NCBI GenBank assembly: GCA_964030475.1
Contig: CAXIPT010000003.1
Location: 2,595,862 to 2,659,861 of the forward strand
Length of the DNA: 64,000 nt
Source of the DNA: Tethya wilhelma
Lineage: Eukaryota > Porifera > Demospongiae > Tethyida > Tethyidae
Direction of reading: 5' to 3'
Shown here: positions 23,571 to 34,400 of the stretch, piece by piece
How positions within the stretch are numbered: the first letter of the stretch is position 1
How the letters are laid out: the number at the start of each line of letters is the position of its first letter
Notes under the pieces: model-generated
What the model saw: the letters and a program-made list of their open reading frames with translations, nothing else
What the model was told of the DNA's origin: nothing
Database searches by the model: none
Made by a program: the position numbers and the translations under genes

Positions 23571-24790
23571 CAAGTGTGGATTTTCAAGAGGATTATGGTA
23601 GTCATTTTGTCTGTCTGTCTGTTCACTCAAAATCTCAAGAAAGGCAGACAAAATTGATAGGACTTATGTTTATAAATGTGAATGATCTTAAAGCTTGTAG
23701 AATTACATTGTCAAAAACGCTGAGATTTGAGGCTTTTGTGCTTCTTTTAGTGCTTAGAGAAACTGATTTTGTGTGCGTTATTTAGAATCAGAGCAATGAT
23801 CACTGCATGATACATCGTCAGTGATGCTGCTTCTGCTACTGCTACTGTAAGTCAGTGTTCTTTAAGTTTGCATATACACACAGGAGTTATAATATATAGC
23901 TTGTAAGCATACAGATCTTTTAATTGGCAAGTGTAGATTTTCAATCTGCCTGTGGCTGACTATTAAGTTTGATATGAGATCATTCGAGATATGTATCAGG
24001 CCAGTGACTAATCAGTTCAGTACTGAGAAGACTCAGGCCAGGTCTACTGCTACTGCTATTGGTCAGTATTCCTTGGAAAGAAAAACAAGGGTTGGCCTGC
24101 TTTCAATGTAAGCATGTAGATGTATTTGCACGTATATAGTTTTTTAGTCTGCTTGTGGCCTACTCAGGTCAGTCCGCAGTAGTGGTCTCAAGTTCGCTAG
24201 ATTTTGTATACTATTTTACAACAGCTTAGCATTCCAGTCACTATCACTCATAGTCATAGCCTGTGACTTGTGCTGCTCCATCACAGAGTTATGTGGTGGA
24301 ACCTTGGCTGGCTTTCAGTCTCATGACACACTTTTGATATATTCATAGCTATGATACACGTACTTCACACAATACCCTGCATATAGCATTATAAGTGTAC
24401 TGACTAGGCTGAGGCTTGAGCCGAGGATATATTCATGCAATGAGTAAACATGCAGCTGAGTTCATAAAAATCCATGCATATGGTTCTCTCTTTTCTTTCA
24501 CTCAACAAGGGTTGGAGAAGTATAATGATATTGCAACAAAGTACTATTTCCGATCAACAAATCATAAAGGTGAATCAGCACTTAAACAAATAATGGAAAA
24601 ACAGAACAGAATTGATCATCTCCGAGACTCATGTACTGCATCAGGTTGATCTGTTACTTGTGGTAACTGTAAGCAAGAAGGCCACAATAAACTTAGCTGC
24701 ACAAACCTAGTGAAAGTAAATGACAAGTATTACCCACAGTGCGATCAAGAGAATTTTCCATCAACTAATGTAATTAATTTTGATCACCCA
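23571..24790 (+). mobile_element. Decayed transposon with leader shared with 56490 and a CCHC knuckle
   Basis: The first about 300 bp (AGAGGATTATGGTAGTC, GGCTTTTGTGCTTCTTTTAG) resembles the leader at 56490-56830. Further on, the frame 24416-24649 encodes FSFTQQGLEKYNDIATKYY and FRSTNHKGESALKQIMEKQN, a C-terminal segment I know from uncharacterised transposon-derived proteins of sponges and cnidarians. After a TGA the same frame gives CGNCKQEGHNKLSC, a CX2CX4HX4C zinc knuckle. The stop and the lack of an N-terminal catalytic domain mark it as a remnant. Confidence 0.5.
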
Positions 24791-25006
24791 AAGGATTATC
24801 TGGTATTATGATCCAACTTGTGTTGTTCAGTAACTCCTCCTTTTCACCTACACAATGAACTGGCCTATCAAATCAAGGTTGCTTTAAAATCTTCTTCAAG
24901 ATCGAATCCAGATGTACACATAGAATTGCCATTCGACAAGTACCCCCGTTCATTGGTGGGTAATTTTGTCATGCAAGAATTTAGTCAAGCATTAAATACA
25001 TATTAG
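24781..25006 (+). pseudogene. Fragment inverted relative to the chromo/Tudor-knot pseudogene
   Basis: The piece encodes SVTPPFHLHNELAYQI and SSSRSNPDVHIELPFDKYP. Nearly the same exon lies on the minus strand at about 25370-25530, so the two form an inverted pair about 400 bp apart. No splice structure of its own can be supported. Confidence 0.6.
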
Positions 25007-25059
25007 GTAACCTGTTTTTAATTTCAATTTCAAGTAACTTTCACTCAAAAAGTAATGTT

Positions 25060-25770
25060 GTTAGTTACAGAGTTTTCTACTACAAAATTTTACTTAAATC
25101 TTCCCAGTGACGTTTTACACCATCACCTCGTACAAACCGAAAAATTAAAACATAACCACCATCAATATAATGTACAGGATCGTAGCTATCAATGAGAGGC
25201 TGACGATGGTGTAAACTGTGTCCAGCAATTCATGACAAAAATCCTGTTGCTTGTTGAGAAAACGAACATACCACCTTTCTCCAAGCAGTGGGGCCTATGC
25301 TGGATATGTTGCTATGGAGAAGACTTCATGGCCATGATGCTTTCTAGCCTTTCTTCCAGCTTGCTGCAACCCTGGTCCCACCAATGAACACCGGGTACTT
25401 GTCAAATGGCAGTTCTATGCGGCGTACATCTGGATTCGATCTTGAAGAAGAGTTGATTTGATTGGCCAGTTCATTGTGTAGGTGAAAAGGAGGAGTTACT
25501 GAAAGAAAAACAACACAAGTTAGATCATAAAAGCAGATAATCCATCAGGTGATCATTAATTAGAGTCAAGTTACCTTTATCACGCCATTCATCATCATTA
25601 GAGCTGTAGCCGATGTAGTGAACTTTCACACGTCCATTGTAGGGGTCCTCTTGGACTATTTCAAGTTTGTATAGTTTATTATCACTGCCTGCACTCTTGG
25701 TTCTTTGGCCTCTAGGTAGCTGGAGAGACAATGATTCTTTGTAGTTCTTCTCTTTCTTTCCAAGCTCCAT
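25060..25770 (-). pseudogene. Chromo/Tudor-knot-like domain gene, broken
   Basis: The 5' exon starts at ATG 25770 (MELGKKEKNY) and encodes YKLEIVQEDPYNGRVKVHYI and GYSSNDDEWRDK, the pattern of a chromo-barrel/Tudor-knot domain. After a probable intron the sequence continues with VTPPFHLHNELANQINSSSR and IELPFDKYPVFIGGTRVAAS, then a stop (WKKG*). Shifted frames give LGERWYVRFLNKQQDFCHEL and HYIDGGYVLIFRFVRGDGVK to a stop near 25085. Stops and frame changes show decay. Function unknown; a transposon-carried gene is possible. Confidence 0.55.
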
Positions 25771-25924
25771 TGCACAAGATGACTGATTGAAAAATCGCCG
25801 AATAGTGACAAATGTTCAGACCACTGCTGGGTTTTATTCTAAGAGTCATCGTTTACCATCATCAATCAATGCCTGTCAACTAAGGCTATGACATCACGAG
25901 CAAGTGCGATTTAGGCCTGGATCC

Positions 25925-26960
25925 ATATCTCATCCGGACACGGGAGTGTGTGGCAATTAATGGTGTCTGTTCCAGCAGTCACCCAGCGGTACCCCAAGGA
26001 TCAGTCTTGGGTCCTTTTCTCTTCATTACTTCATCAATGAGGTTGCTAATGTAATATCTGCAGGCAGCGATATACGCATGTTTGCTTGTGTAATCAAGTC
26101 ACTAGATGATTATGATTATCGTCAGGCCGACATCAATGGCATCGCTGCCTTTGTTCAATCGAAACATTTAAAACTCAACTCCACTAAGTGCTAAACCATG
26201 TTAATGTTCAGGAAATGATCTAAATCAAAAAATTAATACTCCCACAGATAATACTTAATGTATGGAGCTATACTCGAATAAGTATCCAGCTACAAGTATC
26301 TAGGAATAACGCTAACACTACCATGGAGGACCCCCCATATAGTCATCTGTTGTAATAAATCTAGGAAACTGATTGGACTTTTATTCTGAAGGTTCTATCC
26401 ACACTCTTCAGCTTTAACGCTTTTAAAATGAAAGCACCTATAGTGCATAAGCCTCAGTGCATTCAAATAGTATGCACACTGAACAAACAATAAAACATAC
26501 ACTGGCAATTGTCCAAAAAACCATTCAGTACTCCTGCAACAAGGCTATATACAGATTAACCAGGTGTTCAATTGAGCACAGTACAGTCTACTGACTGAAC
26601 TTCTAAGCAAGGATATATTGCAGTGTGTGGGCAAGCCTACTTACAATAATCTCTGAAAAACTCAGTTTAGAAAATTGATAAAACTCAATGAACAGCCACA
26701 CTGTTGCTTATATTGTATGCGCCAGTGCCGGGCATCACGTGCATGAACTTTCACTGATCATGATCTAAGCTACAAAGATCATCACAGCTAGTGTAAAGAA
26801 CTATTCCTATGGGCAACATGAGGGACTCTACATGCAGCCCACACAGGAAGAATTCTGCACACACTCAACATTCCATCTTGTTTGCTTTCTTTTAAGTTAC
26901 TATTTGGCCATTCCTGTCTCATTACATTTTCAATGTTTTTTTCACTTGTAAAATTATGAT
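25925..26960 (+). pseudogene. LINE RT and 3' remnant
   Basis: ECVAINGVCSSSHPAVPQGS and VLGP are followed, after a one-base frame change, by the INEVANVISAGSDIRMFA region and KHLKLNSTKC, then SYKYLGITL. The catalytic DD pair is lost. The remainder to about 26960 is heavily mutated ORF2 tail. Confidence 0.7.
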
Positions 26961-27940
26961 TGCACATGAGTGTCATGAATTCAATGGTACACAACATGAT
27001 CCATGACATGCATGAAACACTTGAGTGTGTGCATGTGGGAGTAAATCAGTTCACTACCGGTACACAACATAGTCAGGCTGCATACACAACAAGGTTGTAC
27101 CGGTATCATGTATCATCTATGCATGCAGGGCACTTGCATAATCAAATGGATATCAACCTAAGGTGCAAAGTCTCAGTGGTATAGTCCAGATACACACCAG
27201 TCACGGAAGTGGCTAATGTGACACTTAACTTGCATGTTCTAGTATGGTGTTAGGCAAAAGAGTGGCCATGGCCATTACACCGCCGACAAATGGCATTTAC
27301 AGGTGGTTTAACACAATGCAATGTGCTTCAGAATTCTAAATAATTCACCCACACCAGTGACATGTGTCCAGGGTGACTTTGATCTATGAAGCCAAGTTTC
27401 TCAGAGAGGTTCAAACCAAAGGCATGTTGGATAACAACATCTCTGTAAAAAATAGTTATGATTATGAATTCTGTTGCTACAGCTGCCTTTCTGTCTGATT
27501 AGACAGACAGATGTAGCTAAATGTCAGTAATATCTTGCTAGAACGCCCTTTTCTATATCTGAGTGAGTGATACCGATGAGACAGACAGACACAGACAAAA
27601 TGACTAGGCCATATCCCACTGCACATAATATTATTATAAATGCCGAGGGTTAATAATCAGCAGCAATTTCAGGTTTACTAAACAATAATTACAATCACAG
27701 GTTTCATCACTACGCATCTACAACATACTGAATTCCTGCTTGTCATTGCAGGTAACAATATCGGTATACAATTTGTATAGTATTTACACACTATTTAAGT
27801 CCTTCATAACAAATTCAACGTTTACACAGCACTCAGAATATCATAGAGAATCTTAAGTAAAAAGAATTTACTTCTATAGTATGTAAATCGTCTCATATTT
27901 TCTGTTGTAGACCGTAAAATTAATAGTAAGATCTCATCTA
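26961..27940. other. Intergenic, nothing assigned
   Basis: Only short simple repeats (CAGACAGACA near 27500 and 27580) were noticed. Confidence 0.5.
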
Positions 27941-27967
27941 TTGACTACCATAAAGGGCACTTTCAAC

Positions 27968-28711
27968 ATGAAAACTTTTTGTTTTATCATTTTGTTGCTT
28001 CTACTGCTTAGTACTTCTGTTCAGCAAGGAAAAGGTGTAGGTATGTATTTTAACACATTTTATTTGTATAATTGTTATGTTGTTGAATTCAAACAGGAAT
28101 CAACACTGCATTTGACATTTGTTGCAGTGGGGTTATCCAACCGAGAACCGGAATAAGCCCAGCCTATTGGCAGAGTACTTAAACCAAATATGCGGCAGTG
28201 TTAATAGCGCAAGCTAGCGATAATGAACACTTCAGAGAAACTTTCTTAATAGAGCAAAAACAGCTACAACAAGACAAGTAAGATACAAAAGTAATGTACT
28301 GCATATAAAAGACATGTCAAGAAGAGCGGGCCTCCAAATAAGAATAGTGCATTGTGTACAAAAACTAACAAAAGAACAATGTCAGGAAGTACATGACAAT
28401 GTGTGGAAACAATTAAGACCTAATACACAAAAATTAACTAATAGTACAAGTAATTATACATGACATTGTGGTATGAGTGTAAACATTAGTCAAGTGCAAC
28501 AAGTAAACTACAATAACAGTAAATATGTCAACACAGCCTGCTGTGGAACTCGGGTATACGATACACGCTTTGACATTTGTTGCAATGGGTTATCCAACCG
28601 AGAACCGGAATAAGCCCAGCCTGCTGTGGAACTCGGGTATATGATACACGCTTTGACTCATGCTGTAATGGTGTCATACGATCAAGCTGCGGTGGATGGG
28701 GGAAAAAGTAA
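27968..28711 (+). pseudogene. Galaxin-like secreted protein gene, apparently disrupted
   Basis: Exon 1 (27968-28040) encodes a signal peptide (MKTFCFIILLLLLLSTSVQQ) and ends at a GTATGT donor in phase 1. Exon 2 begins at 28097 after CAG and joins in frame to give FDICCSGVIQPRTGISPA, one galaxin repeat half. Two further repeats follow at about 28537-28711: ACCGTRVYDTRFDICCNG and ACCGTRVYDTRFDSCCNGVI, ending SSCGGWGKK and a TAA at 28709-28711. Galaxins are extracellular proteins of di-cysteine repeats known from coral skeleton matrix and other animals. The frame is interrupted by an insertion after 28165 and by a one-base loss in the second repeat near 28587. It could be a decayed gene, or an assembly error could mimic this. 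Confidence 0.65.
28166..28533. mobile_element. Insertion within the galaxin-like coding sequence
   Basis: CAGCCT precedes (28160-28165) and follows (28534-28539) this 368-bp A-rich segment, and the galaxin repeat resumes exactly after it. No TIRs or coding frame; it may be a SINE-like or other short insertion. The repeat unit itself supplies CAGCCT at each boundary, so the duplication is suggestive only. Confidence 0.45.
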
Positions 28712-31460
28712 CTGACATATATTGTGTAACCTGACTTATTAAAAAACATTTACAGTGTAGCTATAATTATATCACACGAGAACATAATAAGCTGTTAGGC
28801 CCTAGCTATTATCATAAAATACAATATACATGTAGTAATATCGATATCTAAGGAAAAGATTTCAAGCACTACATCTTGATATCATTATTGTTACAAAATG
28901 ATATATAATAGTATAATATAATTATGTAAATAATAATATTCTATTACATATGAATTAGCCCTTCCAAATTAAATGCATGCATGCAAAGAAGTGTTAACTG
29001 CTCAGTGATATAGTACAGTAAAAATTTAATAACAATATGGAATCACCATGCACTGTACATTCATTGGAGCACCACCACAAGATGACTTGTACCCAGGCCA
29101 GAATTGACAAACAAGAATAGAGAAAAAGGACAGAGCACCACCCTGCCTGGGTATGCACTTTGCTTGTCACTGCACAGTAGAACGGTGACTGCATGCTTTA
29201 CGAGTTCTTAACCAGCTTCCAATTTTGGCCCGCAACACATGCAGTGTCAATGGCTTTCCAAATACAACTATGCCTTACCGCACTCTTTCTGTCTGCAGGA
29301 ACGAAGTCAGGATTTTATAAATGAGGAAGCATTTTTTGGGGCGCTTAGAGGGGAGATGGGGTTGTTATTTTTTTCCCTGAAGACCGGATGACCAGAGCTA
29401 TGAAAATTTTTAGCACCAAAACAGTAAGAAAAGTGCCAGGAGCAAATGCCTCTTCCTCCCCCCTGGCAGTGTGCAAGTAACTGTTATGGGTGCAATCAGA
29501 ACATATGTGTCTAATTCCTGTATTGTTACTTTATACAAATTAAAGTGAATGCAGTGTGTAGACAACTGCGAAACCTAGGATTTAACTTAATGGACCTATA
29601 TATCCTGCTCCAATATTCTGGGAATGGTTATATTATTCGACTGTAATTGAGCAGGTTAGTAAGATCCTTATGCTTGTACATCATGCGGCTCTTATAAAAA
29701 TTAATGTGATTTAACATTTCTGAAAAGCTTGACTTGAAATGATCAAAGGCCTATACCAGGCTGTCCTCTCTTGAGGTAGAGAATTACCTCAGCATCATTA
29801 ACACTGAAATAAGGTAAAGTCAGCACGAGTGTCCAGTTGCTTTTTATCCTGACTGCCATAAATCTTTTCTATAGGTATGCATATTGTATGTATAATAATT
29901 CTTTTGCATGGTCTTATAATTTGGAGCAGCTATGCATGCCAGCACAAACCAATGCAAATCTACGTGTGTACTATAACTTAATTGTCTCACAATGTCATGC
30001 GTGATACCACACAGCTAACTGCATAGTCTTTTTGACTGCATGGGCCATGCTCCCAATAAGTTTAGAGCTCGTTATGAGCATAATTTAATAAAGCTCTTTC
30101 GTATATACAACCAAAAGAAGGAATGGAAAATTGAATTAAGTCTCCGATAACATCAATTATTATAATTATTAAGGTATAAGACCTATGAATGGAAGAGTGA
30201 CGGTATAATATTATACCTTCACTGGACCTGGAAATTAACAGGCCGAAAGCAAACCCAGCCATGGGCCATTGCTGTGGTTGAGACAAATGTTTTTCCACTA
30301 AGCTAAAGGTTATTCAGCGACTGCAAGTTATCTGAAGCAATTGGGCTCAGGGTGAAGCGGCCCAAGAGCCTAAGAAAGAGGGCAGGAGTCAACATTCAGT
30401 TGCGGCAAGATTCCAAAGGTGGTGTTTTTAACTGTTTCTCCACAACATATAACCCAACTATAGTCATGCTAGTCGTGGGTCTGACGCAGTAGCTCTTAAG
30501 GAACCCATAATACAATTAAACCCTTTAGAAATTCAATGACTATAGCTGCTATCTCTAGATTTCTATAGATCTACTTGGAACTCTTGGACAGGTGATAAAA
30601 ATGTATTGAGGTTGAGTTTTCACCCGATCTTACAGGCTCCATTAAATTCCCTCCCTAAAGGAGCACTGTGCTCAGGCCTATTGATGTCCAGTATTAATCT
30701 CGGGAGTGTATTGGGCTGACATCTTGATTGAGAATGGTGAAACATGCATGCCACTGTCGCTAAGCTGAAGAAGAGATTAGAGCCTGAGAAAGAGCCATAT
30801 CTATGATAAAAGGCCAGATAATTATTATGTAACTGTATGGAAATGATCAAAGTGTGCAATTATGTCCATGTTTATTCCAATCTGTCCTAAACCCTAAGTG
30901 AGGTGTCCAGGGAACTATGGAGACAGAATACTCACAGCCTGGCCTGCATGTTCCACCAAAACCACGTGGTACTTGCTGAGAAGAAAATCTTAAAGTAAAG
31001 TTAAGAAAAAGTTAATATGTAGAGGTAGGTCCACTTAATTGGCTTGAGGATCTGTGTAGGGGTGCCAACTATACTAAAGAGTTCTACCCTGTACAAGGAA
31101 AGAAGTTTTCTGTTGTGTATCTCCTATCTAATGGGATTGTGACGCAGCTATAAAAGAGTGATTACCAGTCCATTCCACCCTCCAGAACATCTATTGGGCT
31201 CAGGGCAAGAGAGATCTAGGAGGTGGTATTATTATTAATAATTACATGGCTTATAATTATACCTGTACACTATCCATACTTTAATTGTGATCAAGTAGTG
31301 TGATGAAGAGTCTATGCAATCTGCAAGGCTCCTTCAGAGTCATTTCGAGCAACTACTTTTTCATTGGAAAGAGTAGTTACTATTGATGCTGTACAAACTT
31401 ACAACGTACAAATAGCAAAGAGCAAAAACTTCTTATTAAATTATAGTTATTATAACATGG
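28712..31460. other. Intergenic between the galaxin-like locus and the GH116 gene
   Basis: No exon or element boundary could be supported. The last part, below 31460, should hold the 3' UTR of the GH116 gene on the minus strand. Confidence 0.5.
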
Positions 31461-34400
31461 TTAACTTCTTGCCAAATAGGAGCAACTCCATGATGTGAAT
31501 TCATTTGTCACAATCTTGATAGAGTTATCAGGATGAGCACAGTTGGCTACTGAGAGATGTGTTAAGTCCAGGGAGCCAAAGTGCAGTACAAGTGAATAGG
31601 TCACCTTCAAATCAGTGGCTGTCTGGTCTTGGCCATTTTGGAGATAGCCCCAGACCCCAGGTAGCAATACAGGTAGAGTGAATGGAGGGTCCTTTTGAGG
31701 GTCAAACTTGGGGTTAAAGGTCAGTGACTTTTCAGTCACATTAGCTTTCTGGCCAGACAGTGCCATCACCATGTGCCAGGAGGACATGAAGTAGCCATAG
31801 TGGCCGGTGATGTATGACATACCATCTGCGCCATATCCCAAACCACCTATCACACCAGCAACATTCCATTGGTCATGGATAGCAGAGCGATAGCGTTCCA
31901 TGGCCTTCACTCCCACTTCCAAGGCCTGGTTGACATCCTGCATGCAATGAAGAGATACGGGTATAGTAACAATGTCATGTTTGCAATAGGAACTAAATAC
32001 ATGACATATACATTATGATGACCACATTCATGTACCTCTCCCAGGTGCATGTTGATGGTGGCCCAGTTGGGGTTCCCCATCATCCACACAGCGTTGTCAC
32101 TCCAAGGACCTGGGTAATGATATCGACCTGGAGGAGCAATGAAACACATCGTTAATAAGCCTTGTCTTCATAGCTTAGAAGATGCTAGTGTACTTAGCTA
32201 GAACAGGACAATAATGTCTAATATGTATAATTATTATAATAGGCATCCATCACACTTTACCTGTTAGGACCAGCATCCCATATGGTGAGTCATTATGCTC
32301 TAGTTCCGCTTTCATGTGTAGCTTGAGGCGTGTCTCATTCTGGACCAATGTCCCCAGCCCCAAGGAGTAGGCCAACACCTGACAAGTGAAATTCATAAAT
32401 AAACCATAAACAATGAACATAGGAACATATTAACAATTGCATGAGGAGCTCAAAGATATAGTGGGAAATTTTCTTATGGTGCAAATTTTCATGTTTTTCG
32501 TATGTTGTTCGAATAATATTATCCAAAAATTAAAACTGCAACTTCAGCATTTTGTGCAATATACGGGTATACAAAATTTAAAACTACAAAAGGGCTCTTT
32601 ACCGATTTATATGAAATTTTGAACTACAAAAATTTCCCATTATATTATGGTAGGTGAATCTTTGTGATCCCAGCTATAGACCTATGTACGAGCTACATGC
32701 AAGCATGGGCATTGGAGGACACATCCACACAAATGCACTGTGTGCACTTGCATGCAGATGTGAATGCATGAACTGCGAACAAACATTACCAGTATCGAAC
32801 CTGGGAATAAAATGTATCGGTCATAATTGCCCCAGGTGGGTCTGGTTTTTTAGGTGGTTTGAGCAAGTGACTGTCATCAGTTTTGTGCTGGGTGTAGGCA
32901 TTGTAGTATCTTGTTGTCTCGTTCCACAGGAGTCTGTCCAGGGCCTGTTGTCCACGTATGAAGGCTGTGTGGCATTCTTGGGCAAACTTTACATCATCTA
33001 TAATTACAAACAGATTAACGCACATAATAGTTATTATACATGATTATATACACATTATTTTTATTTTGACATTACACAGATATAAGTTATTGATGGGAGC
33101 GAAATATTTATATTTAATTTACTTGCTTAATTGTTCTATACTTGTCAGAGAGTGTTTTGAAACTAAATCAATAGTGAACAGAGTACATTGGACAGTATAC
33201 ATACTCATCTTATAAGCCAATGTTTCAGCAGCTTTCATGGCCAGCAAGTGAAAGCCCCCTGCATATGCATCATGGGGATATTCATTCAGGCCTATTACAT
33301 CATACGTAGCAACCAGGCGGCCTGGAATGCCCTCAGCAGTGCTCTCATCTATGTGCCACTGTGCAGCCTTCTTTGATGCATTGTACAAGTCCACCACCAC
33401 CTGCTGTGAGTAGGGGTCATCGTGCCAGGTGAGGAGCTCAAGGAGGTAGACTATGAACATGGAGGACACATCAGACATAGCTCGACCACAACCAAACTCA
33501 ACTTTCTATGATGCAATATGATTCGAAAACACAATAGACATAAGGAATATGCATCACTGTACAATAGTCAGTATTGATTCATTATGTCAGTGTAAAATAG
33601 TTGGACTTTAACAATACAGCTTTTGAGGCTGTGCTAAACAGCTAGGCTTTAGAAACAAAATGAATGGCATAATTGTACTTGTGATTCTTATGCAAATTTA
33701 GCCTAATATTTATGATTTGACATACAATACAATATTTGAAGGTTGAGATTGCAGTCCAGTAAAAAAGCTGTATCCTTTTACCTTTGGTGTAGGTGGAATC
33801 CACTTAGTACACCCATAACCACACCTCAACTGCTCTTGGATCATGCCATTTGGCAACTGGAACTTTGCCCAGGCATACAGTTTGCTGATGGTGCTGTTTG
33901 GAAAGATGGAGATGTAGGGAATATGACGCTCCCCATCATTGTGGACAGAATCTGTATAGTCAGAATANTTGTAGTATATACCTAAGTTAATACAGTCATA
34001 TGCTTCCCACTGCCTCCACCTGCCATCTCTTAACCAAAACGCAGATCTGACAGTGCATGGGTATAAATGCATAATTATGCAAGTGAACATTAATGGCTAT
34101 CATTCTATGGTAACTCCATGGCAATGGGAGTGGGGGGTAACTATACAAAGACTTAATACACACCTTATGTGAGAGAGACTGTTGATGAGCATGTCCTGGA
34201 GAGTGGTAGGTAAGGAGGACTTGAAGAAGGGAGAGTGGAGGTTGGCTATCTCTGACACTACTGTGCTAAGGTTACTACCTAGCTGCTGAGCTGCATCAAC
34301 TGAGTCCTTGAATAGGTTAGCATAGAAATTGCCTAAGAGGTGATTGGAAGTATAAATAATATTTAAAAAATGAGCAAGAATACTTGCTTTTAATATGTAA

